Shown: positions 1-8,490 of the stretch, piece after piece
How the letters are laid out: each line of letters begins with the position of its first letter
Numbering within the stretch: the first letter of the stretch is position 1
Assembly: GCA_016789905.1 (NCBI GenBank)
Contig: JAEUQC010000065.1
Coordinates: 1-64,000 of the forward strand
DNA length: 64,000 nucleotides
Source: Bryobacterales bacterium
GTDB lineage: Bacteria > Acidobacteriota > Terriglobia > Bryobacterales > Bryobacteraceae
Reading direction: 5' to 3'
Program-made: the position numbers and the translations under genes
The notes under the pieces: generated by a model
Database searches by the model: none
What the model saw: the letters and a program-made list of their open reading frames with translations, nothing else
What the model was told of the DNA's origin: nothing

Positions 1-128
1 ACGTGGCAATTGGCGCAGGCGGCCGGGTCGTTGGTCATGTACGATCCGCCTTTGGCGTAGGTAAATGTGAAAATTCCCAGTCCGATCGCCATTCCACCCA
101 GCACGCCCGCTATTCGCTGCCAGTTCAT
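1..128 (-). CDS. nrfH: NrfH-like cytochrome c nitrite reductase small subunit (5' end only)
   Basis: The first 42 codons of a minus-strand gene run off the left edge. The start is the ATG at 128-126. The translation opens with a short polar head (MNWQRIAG), then a single membrane anchor of about 18 residues, then YAKGGSYMTNDPAACANCHV. This is the NrfH/NapC layout: one N-terminal anchor, a conserved (S)Y-x-x-D/N-D-P segment, and the first c-type haem motif CxxCH (C38, C41, H42). In the family, NrfH passes electrons from menaquinol to the periplasmic nitrite reductase NrfA. By this model nrfA and the rest of nrfH lie to the left of the window. Partial because of the window edge. Confidence 0.8.
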   Translation of the reverse strand, partial: MNWQRIAGVLGGMAIGLGIFTFTYAKGGSYMTNDPAACANCH

Positions 129-216
129 CGTCTTGTTCTTATCTTCGGACTCATCGCTTTCGGTGTATGTGACGGCAGTCACTGCGCAAGAAATTTTTCA
201 GAGTGTTAAATCAGGT

Positions 217-1635
217 ATGTACTGCCGTCCTATTATTTTACTGCTCCTCGCCGCCGCGATGGCGTTTGCGCAGGAAACCAAGTTCACCGCCTCCCTCCGG
301 ACCCGCGTTGAGAATTGGAACTGGTTCGGTGACGACGTCGGTGGAGCCTACACATTCTCCGGTTCGCTGCTGCGGTTGGGGATCGTCCACCAGCATAAGA
401 ACCATGAACTGACGCTTGAACTGGGAGCCCCGGTCCTGTTGGGGTTGCCCGACTCGGCGATTGCACCGGCGCCGCGCGGGGCCCTTGGCGTAGGCGCCAA
501 CTACTTCTCTGGCAACCATGCGAACACCAATTCCGCCATGGTCTTCCTGAAACAAGGCTTTTACCGCTGGAAAGCAACCAAGAACACCTCGCTCCGCGTC
601 GGTCGATTCGAGTTTCTGGACGGCAGCGAAGTCGTTCCGTCCGATGCCACCCTTGCCGCCCTCAAGGCCGGCCGTATCCAGCAACGCCTGATCGGCCACT
701 TCCTGTGGACGCACGTCGGCCGAAGTTTCGACGGCGGACAGATCCTGCACAAGCACGGCGCCTGGACCACCACCGCGCTCGGCATGGTGCCCACCCGCGG
801 CGTATTCCAGACCGATGGCTGGGGCTGGAACAGAACCGCCCTTTCCTACCTCTCCGCGACGCGCGCTACCGGGAAAGACAAGTCCGCCGGCGAACTTCGC
901 CTGTTCGGCATCTACTACGACGACTTCCGCCGCGTGCTGAAAACCGACAACCGCGCGCTTGCCGCCCGCCAGGCCGATATGGGGAACAACATCCGCATTG
1001 GCTCCTACGGCGCGCACTATCTGCACGCCTGGAAAACGCCGAACGGCAATTTCGACCTCCTGCTGTGGGGCGTGCTTCAATCGGGAAGCTGGGGTCAGCT
1101 TTCCCATCGCGCCGGCGCCGGGAACTTTGAGGCCGGCTGGCAGTTTCCCTTCGCCAAAGCCGTTAAGCCATGGCTTCGCGGCGGATACTACCGCGCTTCT
1201 GGCGACAAGAATCCCACCGACGGCACTCATGGCACGTTCTTCCAAATCCTGCCCACGCCCCGGCCCTACGCACGGATGCCCTTCTATAACGGTATGAACA
1301 GCGACGACCGTTTCGCCATTTTTTCGCTCAAGCCCCACGCCCGGCTAGCGCTCAATACCGAATACCACCATTTGAATCTCGCGAACGCGAACGACTTGTG
1401 GTACCTCGGCGGGGGCGTCTACCAGCCCTGGTCATTCGGCTACATCGGACGCCCGTCCAATGGGCAGACCCGCCTGGCGAATTTGTACGATGTCGCCGCC
1501 GACTTCACGATCAACAAAAACTGGGGCGTGAACTTTTACTACGGCTACGCGGACGCCAGCAAAGCCATCCAGGCCATCTATCCCAAGCAATCCAGCGGCC
1601 ATTTGGCATATCTGGAGCTGAACTGGAAGCTGTAA
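217..1635 (+). CDS. Alginate-export-family outer membrane beta-barrel protein
   Basis: A 472-residue protein. The start chosen is ATG 217, because it opens directly with a signal peptide (MYCRPIILLLLAAAMAFAQ); the in-frame ATG at 67 would add 50 residues with no signal character. The mature part has alternating aromatic and polar strands (for example LRTRVENWNWFG near the N-terminus and FTINKNWGVNFYYGYAD near the C-terminus). It ends ...LAYLELNWKL, a beta-barrel-type terminal strand. The N-terminal segment resembles the alginate export domain family (AlgE-like porins), which in other bacteria pass polyanionic or other substrates. It is divergent from nrfH with about 90 bp between them. The substrate is unknown, and the family assignment rests on general resemblance. 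Confidence 0.65.
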   Translation: MYCRPIILLLLAAAMAFAQETKFTASLRTRVENWNWFGDDVGGAYTFSGSLLRLGIVHQHKNHELTLELGAPVLLGLPDSAIAPAPRGALGVGANYFSGNHANTNSAMVFLKQGFYRWKATKNTSLRVGRFEFLDGSEVVPSDATLAALKAGRIQQRLIGHFLWTHVGRSFDGGQILHKHGAWTTTALGMVPTRGVFQTDGWGWNRTALSYLSATRATGKDKSAGELRLFGIYYDDFRRVLKTDNRALAARQADMGNNIRIGSYGAHYLHAWKTPNGNFDLLLWGVLQSGSWGQLSHRAGAGNFEAGWQFPFAKAVKPWLRGGYYRASGDKNPTDGTHGTFFQILPTPRPYARMPFYNGMNSDDRFAIFSLKPHARLALNTEYHHLNLANANDLWYLGGGVYQPWSFGYIGRPSNGQTRLANLYDVAADFTINKNWGVNFYYGYADASKAIQAIYPKQSSGHLAYLELNWKL

Positions 1636-1640
1636 CCTGC

Positions 1641-1646
1641 TATACT
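1641..1646 (+). promoter_or_regulatory. Possible sigma70 -10 element for rpmI-rplT
   Basis: TATACT at 1641-1646 lies 44 bp upstream of rpmI, just after the stop of the porin gene. A weak -35 candidate, CTGAAC at 1618-1623, sits 17 bp upstream. This would give a leader of roughly 35-40 nt. Only the -10 hexamer is convincing. Confidence 0.35.
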
Positions 1647-1689
1647 GAGAGGCAGTGCGCCTTGGGTGCACGTTTTCCAGGATCAACCA

Positions 1690-1884
1690 ATGCCAAAGCT
1701 GAAAACCCACAAGGGCGCGTCCAAGCGCTTCAAGAAGACCGGTACGGGCAAGATCAAGCGCAGCCACGCTTTTGCCCGGCACATCTTGACCTCCAAGAAC
1801 TCTTCTCGCAAGCGCCGATTGGCCGCGTCCGCCATCATGGACGACACCAACTCGCCCGAAATGAAGAGGATGCTGCCCTACTAG
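1690..1884 (+). CDS. rpmI: 50S ribosomal protein L35 (bL35)
   Basis: A 64-residue, very basic protein starting [15 protein letters not shown], the canonical bL35 opening (normal family length 64-66). It is part of the large ribosomal subunit. The chosen start ATG 1690 matches the family N-terminus; an upstream in-frame ATG at 1666 would add eight non-conserved residues. rplT follows after 104 bp, as in most bacteria. infC, usually directly upstream, is absent; the porin gene lies there instead. Confidence 0.97.
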   Translation: MPKLKTHKGASKRFKKTGTGKIKRSHAFARHILTSKNSSRKRRLAASAIMDDTNSPEMKRMLPY

Positions 1885-1988
1885 GGGCAAGCGCAGCCCT
1901 CCCCCTCCGAGTGATCGTGGCGCGCGGCACGTGCCCGATTCACCGGCCCCAGGCTAACCAAGCCACCTAAATACTCAAGGAGACAAAC

Positions 1989-2345
1989 GTGCCCCGCGTA
2001 AAAAGAAGTACAAAACGTACAGATAATCGAAAGAAAGTCCTGGCGCTCGCCAAGGGGTTCTTTCTCAGCAAGTCGAAACTGCACCGGTATGCGCAGGAAG
2101 CGGTGGAAAAATCGCTTTCCTATGGCTACAAGGGCCGTCGCCTCAAGAAGCGCGACTTCCGTTCGCTGTGGATCTGCCGCATTTCAGCCGGCGCCCGGGC
2201 CAACGGTATTTCTTACTCCCGGCTGATGAACGGGTTGAAGAAGGCGCAGATCGACCTCAACCGCAAGATGCTCTCCGACATCGCCACCCGCGATGCCGCC
2301 GCTTTCACCGCCCTGGTTGACAAGGCCAAGGCCGCGCTCGCCTAG
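1989..2345 (+). CDS. rplT: 50S ribosomal protein L20 (bL20)
   Basis: A 118-residue protein with the bL20 core ([39 protein letters not shown]). The length is exactly family-typical. The start is GTG 1989, preceded by a good ribosome-binding site (AAGGAG at 1978-1983). bL20 is needed early in 50S assembly and in some bacteria represses its own operon. No obvious leader structure for this could be identified in the 104-bp rpmI-rplT spacer. Confidence 0.97.
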   Translation: MPRVKRSTKRTDNRKKVLALAKGFFLSKSKLHRYAQEAVEKSLSYGYKGRRLKKRDFRSLWICRISAGARANGISYSRLMNGLKKAQIDLNRKMLSDIATRDAAAFTALVDKAKAALA

Positions 2346-2378
2346 TCCGCAAATTCTACCGCTGCAAAGAGGAACCGT

Positions 2379-2684
2379 ATGGACCTGCAGTTAGAAGATA
2401 CTGATACACTATCCGGCCTGGAGGATCGCATCCTCCGGGCCGTTCAGCTTGTCGGCAAGTTGAAGGAAGAAAACGCCGAGTTGAAGGAACGGCTGGCCGC
2501 GGCCGAATCCGAAGCGAGCCTCGCCGCAGCCGCTCGCGCCGACGCCGAGGAGGCCCTCGCCGCCTTCAAGGCGAACGCCGGCAAGGCTGAAAAAGAGCTG
2601 GAAGTTCTCCAGGTGGAGCGAAAGCAAGTGAAGGCTCGCATTGAAAAGCTGTTAGGCCAGATGGACCTTCTCAGCGCCAGCTAA
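2379..2684 (+). CDS. Coiled-coil protein, ZapB-like cell division factor
   Basis: A 101-residue, Ala/Glu/Lys-rich protein predicted to be almost entirely coiled coil (heptad-like LVGKLKEENAELKERLAAAE, then KELEVLQVERKQVKARIEKLL). Its size, composition and position 13 bp upstream of zapA fit a ZapB-like divisome protein, which in the known system binds ZapA and stabilises the FtsZ ring. Coiled coils are low-complexity, so the name rests mainly on the neighbour. It probably belongs to the same transcript as rplT (33 bp upstream). Confidence 0.6.
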   Translation: MDLQLEDTDTLSGLEDRILRAVQLVGKLKEENAELKERLAAAESEASLAAAARADAEEALAAFKANAGKAEKELEVLQVERKQVKARIEKLLGQMDLLSAS

Positions 2685-2697
2685 CGCCTTTGCCACC

Positions 2698-2967
2698 ATG
2701 GCTAACGACGCCCCGCCTGAAAAAAAGACCGTCAAAGTCACCATCTTCAATCACTCCTATTCTCTCGTCACCACGGGCAAGGAATCGGACGTGGAGGACT
2801 TGGCCCACCGCGTCGACGAATTGATGAATCAAATTGCGCGGGGTTCCAATGCGGACTCCTCGCGCATCGCCGTGCTAGCCTGCATGCACCTGGCCGATGA
2901 ACTGCGTACCGCCGAATCGAAACACCGTTCCCTATCGCGGCTGCTGGAAGAATCGCTCGCCGATTGA
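2698..2967 (+). CDS. zapA: Cell division protein ZapA
   Basis: An 89-residue protein with the ZapA pattern: an N-terminal beta strand (KKTVKVTIFNHSYSL), a conserved D-x-E-D-L-A segment with HRVDELMNQIA, and the A-V-L-A-x-x-x-L-A-D-E-L helix. ZapA is a cytosolic FtsZ-binding protein that bundles protofilaments. It follows the coiled-coil gene closely, which supports a ZapA-ZapB pair. The 6S RNA gene often found after zapA has no room here: the next gene starts 18 bp downstream. Confidence 0.88.
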   Translation: MANDAPPEKKTVKVTIFNHSYSLVTTGKESDVEDLAHRVDELMNQIARGSNADSSRIAVLACMHLADELRTAESKHRSLSRLLEESLAD

Positions 2968-2985
2968 TTCAGTATCCTGAAGGGT

Positions 2986-4161
2986 ATGAGACTGTTCGGT
3001 TTTGTGCTCGCGGCTGCGTTGCCGTTAGTGGCCCAAGTGAACGCCCTCGGCTCAAAGGACATTGCCGAGGGCTGGCTGATGCTGTTCGATGGCGAGACCA
3101 CTTGGGGATGGACCGCCGAGGGCGGAGCGAAATGGAAGGCGGCCGGCGGAACGCTCAACTCCGACGGCGCCGAATCCGGGTGGCTGCGCACCACGACACA
3201 GTTCGCCGACTACGTCCTGAAACTCGAATTCCAAACCGCCGCCGATGGAAATAGCGGAGTTTTTCTCCGGGCAAAGAAGGGCGCCGAGCCTCACAAAACC
3301 GGCTATGAATTGCAGATTTTCGACGCCCATCCGAAGTTTCCCACCGGAGGCATCGTCGAACATGCGGCGCCGCTCCGAAAGGCGAGAATCAACCCGCAAC
3401 GGTGGCATGAATTTGAGATCGTCACCCTGGGCTCCCGCATTCTTGTAAAACTAGACGGTAAGAAAGTCGTCGATCTGAACGACACCAAGTCTTTGAACGG
3501 CTATATCGGCCTGCAGGTGAACAAGAACAAGCCAATTCAATTCCGGAACATCAGACTGCGGCCGCTTGGACTGGCGCCGATTTTTAATGGTAAGAACCTG
3601 AGCGGCTGGCAAAGCGTCCAGCCCGGAACGCCCCCCGCGCAGCCGGCCGAATGGACCGCGCGAAAAGGGCAGATGCACGTTCTTAAGGGGCCCGGGCAGT
3701 TGGAAACCAAAGCGCTTTTCGACGATTTCGTCCTGCAGCTCGACATCCGCGCCAACTCAGCCGATCCCGTATTCCACCCCAATAGCGGGATCTTTTTGCG
3801 CGGCCGGACGAATGCCTTCTGGTCCGGATACGAGGTGCAGATCCGGAACGAATTCAAAGATAATGACCGTGCGAAACCCGTCGATTTCGGGACGGGCGGC
3901 GTTTACTCCAATCAACCCGCGCGGCGCGTCGTATCCTCCGATAATCAGTTCTTCACGCAAACGGTAATTGCGCAAGGCCGCCACGTAAGCACATGGGTGA
4001 ACGGTTATCCGATCGCCGATTGGGAAGACACCTATCCGGAGGCCGATGGGACCAAGGGCCGTCACGCCCAATTGAAACCGGGGCCAATCAGCCTACAGGC
4101 GCACGACCCGAAAACGAATCTCGATTTCAAGAACATTCGCATTCGGAGCCTCCCGAAATAG
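2986..4161 (+). CDS. Secreted protein with two DUF1080 (3-keto-disaccharide hydrolase) domains
   Basis: A 391-residue protein with a signal peptide (MRLFGFVLAAALPLVAQ) and two tandem DUF1080/concanavalin-like domains, about residues 25-193 and 197-390. Each opens with the family signature: W-L-M-L-F-D-G-E-T-T-x-G-W in the first, APIFNGKNLSGWQSV in the second. Both carry the S/N-G-V/I-F-L-R and Y-E-L/V-Q-I strands. The family is known to hydrolyse 3-keto-glycosides, and some members may only bind sugar. Likely periplasmic or extracellular sugar processing. It is only 18 bp after zapA, which looks like read-through rather than a functional link. Confidence 0.85.
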   Translation: MRLFGFVLAAALPLVAQVNALGSKDIAEGWLMLFDGETTWGWTAEGGAKWKAAGGTLNSDGAESGWLRTTTQFADYVLKLEFQTAADGNSGVFLRAKKGAEPHKTGYELQIFDAHPKFPTGGIVEHAAPLRKARINPQRWHEFEIVTLGSRILVKLDGKKVVDLNDTKSLNGYIGLQVNKNKPIQFRNIRLRPLGLAPIFNGKNLSGWQSVQPGTPPAQPAEWTARKGQMHVLKGPGQLETKALFDDFVLQLDIRANSADPVFHPNSGIFLRGRTNAFWSGYEVQIRNEFKDNDRAKPVDFGTGGVYSNQPARRVVSSDNQFFTQTVIAQGRHVSTWVNGYPIADWEDTYPEADGTKGRHAQLKPGPISLQAHDPKTNLDFKNIRIRSLPK

Positions 4162-4164
4162 GGG

Positions 4165-4183
4165 CGATCAGCATTTTTGATCG
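4165..4183 (+). terminator. Weak hairpin between the DUF1080 gene and amt
   Basis: CGATCA (4165-4170) and TGATCG (4178-4183) form a perfect 6-bp inverted repeat around a 7-nt loop, directly after the DUF1080 stop codon. There is no clear U-tract, so intrinsic termination is only a possibility. It could equally be part of the amt leader. Confidence 0.25.
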
Positions 4184-4291
4184 GCCTCATAGAAAAAACC
4201 ATCGGCGCCCGGCATCGCTTACGGTGCAATATGGTTGGTCGAGCCAGCCCGCGTATGGCGGCTCCCATACTCCTTGTCTGAGGACCAACCA

Positions 4292-5644
4292 TTGCTACAT
4301 TGGAACCGCTTCGCGGCCGCCCTTTTGTTGGCCGCCGCTCCCGTTGCCGCGCAAAGCGCACCCGAGGAAATCAAGGCGCTGAAGGCCGCAGTCGCCGCCG
4401 CGCAGTCGGCCGGAGACAACGCCTGGATCCTCACCTCCGCCGCGCTGGTGCTGATGATGACCGGGCCCGGTCTGGCGCTTTTCTACTGCGGGCTGGTGCG
4501 GAAGAAGAATGTGCTTGGCACCATGATGCAGAGCTTCATCATGATGGCGGTTATGACGCTCCTATGGGCGGCCATAGGCTATAGCCTCGTTTTCGCTCCC
4601 GGAACGGCAATCCTCGGAGGACTCGAATTCGCGATGCTTCGCAACGTCGGCGCGGTGCCGAACACGACCTACGCGCCGACAATCCCGCATTTGACGTTCA
4701 TGGTGTACCAGATGATGTTCGCCGTTATATCCCCGGCGTTGATCACGGGGGCGTTCGCGGAGCGTATGAAGTTCAACGCGCTGCTGGTGTACTCCGTCTT
4801 GTGGTCCTTTCTTGTCTATTTTCCGGTCGCGCATATGGTGTGGGGTCAGGGCGGATACTTGAACGCGTTCTTGGGTGGCACAATTCCGGTACTCGATTTT
4901 GCCGGCGGCACAGTGGTCCACATTACAACGGGCGTCTCCGCGCTGGTCTGCGCCATGGTCGTTGGGCCGCGCCGCGGTTATCCGCAGGAACCAATGAAGC
5001 CGCATAGCCTCGTACTAAGCTTTATCGGGGCTTGCCTGCTGTGGGTAGGTTGGTTTGGGTTTAACGCCGGCAGCGCGCTCGGCGCGTCTTCCCTAGCCTC
5101 CAGCGCTTTCGTCACTACGCACTTGGCGGCCGCTGCGGGCGCGGTGGCGTGGCTGGTCGCAGAACAATGGCACAACGGGCGTCCAAGCGCGTTGGGCGCC
5201 ATCTCCGGCGCGGTGGCGGGCCTGGCGACGGTCACCCAGGGCGCCGGGTTCGTACTTCCCTTCTCCGGCGTCATGTACGGATTGGCGGGAGGGTTTGCGT
5301 GTTTCTATATGGTGGTGGTGGTGAAGAACAAGTTTGGCTACGACGACACGCTCGACGCATTCGGCGTCCACGGAGTCGGCGGCATTCTTGGCGCATTGCT
5401 GACTGGGCTACTGGCCAACCCAGCCATTAATGAATCGGTCAAGTTGCCCAGCGGCAACTGGGGCCAACTCGGTGCGCAGGCGGCCGGCGCGGCGATCGGC
5501 ATTGTGGTGGCGGTAGCTGGCAGTTGGGTTGCGTTGAAGATTACAGCCGCGGTGACCGGCGGCCTTCGTCTGGATCCGCGAGACGAAACGCAGGGCATGG
5601 ACCTGGCGATTCACGGCGAAGAAGGATACAATCTGGAAGCCTAG
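4292..5644 (+). CDS. amt: Ammonium transporter (Amt family)
   Basis: About 450 residues from the TTG at 4292, which has GAGGA 7 nt upstream and opens with a signal peptide (LHWNRFAAALLLAAAPVAAQS), as in Amt proteins with a cleaved N-terminus. An in-frame ATG at 4235 is the alternative. Eleven membrane spans follow. Landmarks include GLVRKKNVLG after TM1, FAGGTVVHITTG and the second pore histidine in DAFGVHGVGG. It conducts NH3/NH4+ across the inner membrane. glnB/K follows 7 bp downstream, the classic amt-glnK pair in which the PII protein blocks the channel under nitrogen sufficiency. Confidence 0.93.
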   Translation: MLHWNRFAAALLLAAAPVAAQSAPEEIKALKAAVAAAQSAGDNAWILTSAALVLMMTGPGLALFYCGLVRKKNVLGTMMQSFIMMAVMTLLWAAIGYSLVFAPGTAILGGLEFAMLRNVGAVPNTTYAPTIPHLTFMVYQMMFAVISPALITGAFAERMKFNALLVYSVLWSFLVYFPVAHMVWGQGGYLNAFLGGTIPVLDFAGGTVVHITTGVSALVCAMVVGPRRGYPQEPMKPHSLVLSFIGACLLWVGWFGFNAGSALGASSLASSAFVTTHLAAAAGAVAWLVAEQWHNGRPSALGAISGAVAGLATVTQGAGFVLPFSGVMYGLAGGFACFYMVVVVKNKFGYDDTLDAFGVHGVGGILGALLTGLLANPAINESVKLPSGNWGQLGAQAAGAAIGIVVAVAGSWVALKITAAVTGGLRLDPRDETQGMDLAIHGEEGYNLEA

Positions 5645-5651
5645 GCCCCTT

Positions 5652-5990
5652 ATGAAGAAGATCGAAGCCATCATTCAACCCTTCAAGCTGGAAGAAGTGA
5701 AGGAAGCGTTGAAGGCCATCGACATCAACGGGATGACCATCAGTGAGGTGCGCGGACATGGCCGGCAAAAAGGCCACGTGGAGGTCTATCGGGGAAGAGA
5801 GTATCAGGTGGACCTCATCCCGAAGGTGAAGCTCGAACTGGTGATTGCCGGGGCGCGGTGCGAAGAAGTTGTCCAGGCAATCCTGCGGGCCGCACGCACA
5901 GGCAAGATCGGCGATGGGAAGATATTCATATATGACCTCGGTGACGCCATCCGGATCCGCAACGCCGAACGCGGCGGGGCGGCTCTGTAG
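5652..5990 (+). CDS. glnK: Nitrogen regulatory PII protein (GlnK/GlnB)
   Basis: 112 residues, the exact PII length. It shows the signature MKKIEAIIQPFKLEEVKEAL, a T-loop with the uridylylatable Tyr51 (RGREYQVDLIPKVK) and the C-terminal IRTGKIGDGKIF-type nucleotide-binding strand (here ARTGKIGDGKIFIYD). PII trimers sense ATP/ADP and 2-oxoglutarate and control Amt and nitrogen metabolism. Position next to amt favours the GlnK role. The 3' end overlaps the next gene's likely start. Confidence 0.95.
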   Translation: MKKIEAIIQPFKLEEVKEALKAIDINGMTISEVRGHGRQKGHVEVYRGREYQVDLIPKVKLELVIAGARCEEVVQAILRAARTGKIGDGKIFIYDLGDAIRIRNAERGGAAL

Positions 5991-6927
5991 CCTTCTCTTC
6001 CTCGTAACTTCCCACCTTCCCGCCCAACCGCAGGTGTTCGACGCCTATTCTTTTTCAGTGCCTGCCGGCTATACGCAGCGTTCGCACAAAGACTCGGTGG
6101 AGCTGTCGAAAGTAGACCAGAAGAATCGATACTTCTGCCAAATCGGACTGTATCGGGCGCAGCCGTCGCTAGGTACGGCCGCCCAGGACATCGACGCCGA
6201 ATGGAAGGCTGTGGTGGAAAAGCAGTTCAAGCTTGTTGGCGCCGCCAACACAAAACCGTTTCCGCTGCCGGGTGCTCCCGATAGCATTTCGCGGTTTTCC
6301 GAAACCGAAACGGCCGCCACGGGCAAAATGCTGACGCTGCTCATCGCACTGCGTTATCCAGGCCGATACGTGGGCGTGCTGGTAAACGCTTCTCACGCGC
6401 AAGCGATGCAGACGTGTACGCCTGACGTCTCCAGCCTGATTGCCACGTTGAAGTGGAACGACCCGGCCTCGTCGCCCGCCGTCACCAGCGGCACTTCGCC
6501 GGTCGGGCAATGGGAGAAGGTCATCGTCTCCCGCCCGCCGACCCGTTACAACCCGATCACCAAACAGTGGGAATACAGCGCTGTTGAAGCCATGATGCAG
6601 TTCAAGCAGGTCCACCGTTTTCGCTTCGACACCGACGGGCGGTACACCTACACACTCGACGCCGACGACTACAATCGCAGCGAACGGTCCCAGATCATCG
6701 AAAAGGGTTCTTACACAATCGCCGCGGGCGCAATCCAGTTTCACCCCCGCACCTACCAGGATGGCAAGGGCCCGAAGAACCAGAATCCGCCGCTCACCAC
6801 GCGGGCCACGCCAGCCCCGCACGTGCGTCGATTCTCCATTGGCGAGCACCCGCAGTACAAAGACTCCGCGGGGTTACAACTGCAGAATAAGGACGGCGCG
6901 TGGGAGACCTTTCGGCCCGCCAAGTGA
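5932..6927 (+). CDS. Secreted protein of unknown function
   Basis: 331 residues from ATG 5932, the start that gives a signal-like leader (RLCSLLFLVTSHLPAQ, residues about 23-38). An in-frame ATG at 5845 lies deep inside glnK. The first 59 bases overlap the 3' end of glnK in another frame. The mature protein appears to have two parts. The N-terminal part begins FDAYSFSVPAGYTQRSHKDSVEL. The C-terminal part (from about residue 185) is lipocalin-like in feel, starting GQWEKVIVSRPP with repeated aromatic strands such as HRFRFDTDGRYTYTLD. No catalytic motif is recognised. Confidence 0.6.
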   Translation: MTSVTPSGSATPNAAGRLCSLLFLVTSHLPAQPQVFDAYSFSVPAGYTQRSHKDSVELSKVDQKNRYFCQIGLYRAQPSLGTAAQDIDAEWKAVVEKQFKLVGAANTKPFPLPGAPDSISRFSETETAATGKMLTLLIALRYPGRYVGVLVNASHAQAMQTCTPDVSSLIATLKWNDPASSPAVTSGTSPVGQWEKVIVSRPPTRYNPITKQWEYSAVEAMMQFKQVHRFRFDTDGRYTYTLDADDYNRSERSQIIEKGSYTIAAGAIQFHPRTYQDGKGPKNQNPPLTTRATPAPHVRRFSIGEHPQYKDSAGLQLQNKDGAWETFRPAK

Positions 6928-7908
6928 TTACCGGTTCATACCCGCAATCGCGTTTGGGACCTGAAATAGAGTCTTGCCTGCTGTGATGTAGAGAGTCTTT
7001 GCGTCCGCGCCGCCGAAGGCTGTATTCGTGATCGTATCTTCCGGCACCGGCAGGAAACGGACTAACTTCCCCTGCGGCGATATGACATAAACGCCGCATT
7101 TTGTATCGAGCGTTTCGCGTGTACCGCGCAGGCGATGCAACCCGGCGGCCGCGTAGATATTGCCATCAACATCAATGGCCATGCCGTCGGCGCTGCGCCC
7201 GGGATAGAAGTTGTGGTGTATGCGCTGGTTGGACAGCGTTCCATCCGGCGACAGATCAAACGCGCGGATCGCCCGCGTACCGCCGTCCACTTTGTTGGCC
7301 TCAATCAAATACAGAGTTTTGTCATCAGGAGAAATCACAAGCCCGTTGGGCCACTCCGTTTCGGGCGCCGTCAGCAACCGGCTAATTTTACCGTCCGGAT
7401 CAATGCGATACACACCCGGGACCCCGGTCGTCCCTTTCGCCTTCGTTGCCGGCGATGTGGCGTCCGGTGCGGGATCCGTGAAGTACAGCCGGCCTTTGGC
7501 GTCGATCGTCACATCGTTCGGCGCATTGAACAACTGCCCTTCGAACTTCGTCGCGAGTTCCTCCACCCTTCCGGTCTTAAGGTCGGTGCGTGTCACGCGG
7601 GGCTGATTCCGCTCCCCGTCGGAGCCTTCACAAGCGATCAGGCGGCCCTGGGGGTCGAACAACAGGCCGTTGGCGCGATTGGAATCGGCCCGGAACACCT
7701 CGTGTTTCTTCTTCGCCGGGTCGAAGCGGAGAATCCTGTTGTTGGCCACATCGGTGAAATAGATGAGTCCGTCCGGGCCCTGCGCCGGCCCCTCGGTGAA
7801 CGCAACGGACGTGGCTACAGAAACTTCCGGTTCCGATGGAACGGATGTGGCCGGCTTCTCCTTACAGGCAGCCAACAACAGGATAGGGACAACAATCAGT
7901 AGGCGCAT
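6928..7908 (-). CDS. SMP-30/gluconolactonase-like lipoprotein
   Basis: 326 residues. A lipoprotein signal with lipobox LLLAAC (Cys15) is followed by a six-bladed propeller of the SMP-30/gluconolactonase/LRE type. Landmarks are AFTEGPAQGPDGLIYFTD (metal-binding Glu), RANGLLFDPQGRLIACE, NAPNDVTIDAKGRLYFTDP (Asn/Asp ligands) and PNGLVISPDDKTLYLIE. Family members are lactonases acting on sugar lactones. Predicted membrane-anchored in the periplasm. Its stop codon abuts that of the convergent upstream gene with no spacer. The substrate is not inferable. Confidence 0.82.
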   Translation of the reverse strand: MRLLIVVPILLLAACKEKPATSVPSEPEVSVATSVAFTEGPAQGPDGLIYFTDVANNRILRFDPAKKKHEVFRADSNRANGLLFDPQGRLIACEGSDGERNQPRVTRTDLKTGRVEELATKFEGQLFNAPNDVTIDAKGRLYFTDPAPDATSPATKAKGTTGVPGVYRIDPDGKISRLLTAPETEWPNGLVISPDDKTLYLIEANKVDGGTRAIRAFDLSPDGTLSNQRIHHNFYPGRSADGMAIDVDGNIYAAAGLHRLRGTRETLDTKCGVYVISPQGKLVRFLPVPEDTITNTAFGGADAKTLYITAGKTLFQVPNAIAGMNR

Positions 7909-7926
7909 CGACTAGGGATCGTATCA

Positions 7927-8415
7927 CTAATCGTCGAGCGGCGAGTCCCCATCGCGAGCCTTCTCCCGCTCCAGTTCCAGGTGGATTTCCCGCTTCAGTG
8001 GCGTCAGGTATTGGAGCGTCAGAAAATTCACCAGGCTCAGCATCAACGCGATATGCCAATATCCAAAACCCGTCGCCGCGCCGAGAATGCCGACATTCCA
8101 GACACTGGCCGCGGTAGACGTGCCGCTTACGCTGTGCTTGGCGCGCAGAATTGCCCCGCCTCCAACGAACCCAATGCCCGTCACCAGACCTTGCAAAATG
8201 CGCGATAACGCGTCCGAGGTTGGGTTGGCGAAACTCGTTCCCAGCATGGCCAGTCCGCAACTGGCGATGGCGACGATTGGAAACGTGCGTAATCCGGCGC
8301 TCCGCGCCTCGCGTTCCCTGTTCCAGCCAATCGGCAAGGCCAGCCCATAGGCAATGGCCATTCGCAGCACGTCCTGCCAGATTTGATCGAGCGAAGGAGA
8401 AAGAAGCGCCGGCAT
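7927..8415 (-). CDS. MgtC/SapB-family membrane protein
   Basis: 162 residues from ATG 8415; further upstream in-frame codons extend across the divergent promoter region of the hydrogenase operon. The MgtC N-terminal domain is clear: GLALPIGWNREREARSAGLRTF (charged loop after TM1), VGGGAILR and TSAASVWNVG-type membrane segments (here TSTAASVWNVG). Four to five membrane spans are followed by a short charged cytosolic tail (EREKARDGD). MgtC proteins relate to magnesium homeostasis and, in pathogens, inhibit ATP synthase. The long C-terminal domain of Salmonella MgtC is absent. It may be co-transcribed with the SMP-30 gene 18 bp downstream. Confidence 0.85.
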   Translation of the reverse strand: MPALLSPSLDQIWQDVLRMAIAYGLALPIGWNREREARSAGLRTFPIVAIASCGLAMLGTSFANPTSDALSRILQGLVTGIGFVGGGAILRAKHSVSGTSTAASVWNVGILGAATGFGYWHIALMLSLVNFLTLQYLTPLKREIHLELEREKARDGDSPLDD

Positions 8416-8490
8416 GGCACTTGCTAGTATCGCGCGAACCGACGATTGCCGCCCATTGAAACGGCGAAGAAACAGGTATACCATCGGGGC

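Noticed and set aside
238..1338. 366-codon minus-strand open frame
   Set aside because: Lies wholly antisense to the alginate-export-type porin gene, which has a signal peptide and beta-barrel pattern. The antisense frame is open only because of high GC and codon bias.
2968..2985. 6S RNA gene after zapA
   Set aside because: Only 18 bp before the next coding start, so there is no space for a ~180-nt RNA.
4184..4291. Sigma54/NtrC control of amt-glnK
   Set aside because: No GG-N10-GC element with the right spacing or NtrC-type palindrome was found in the short upstream region.
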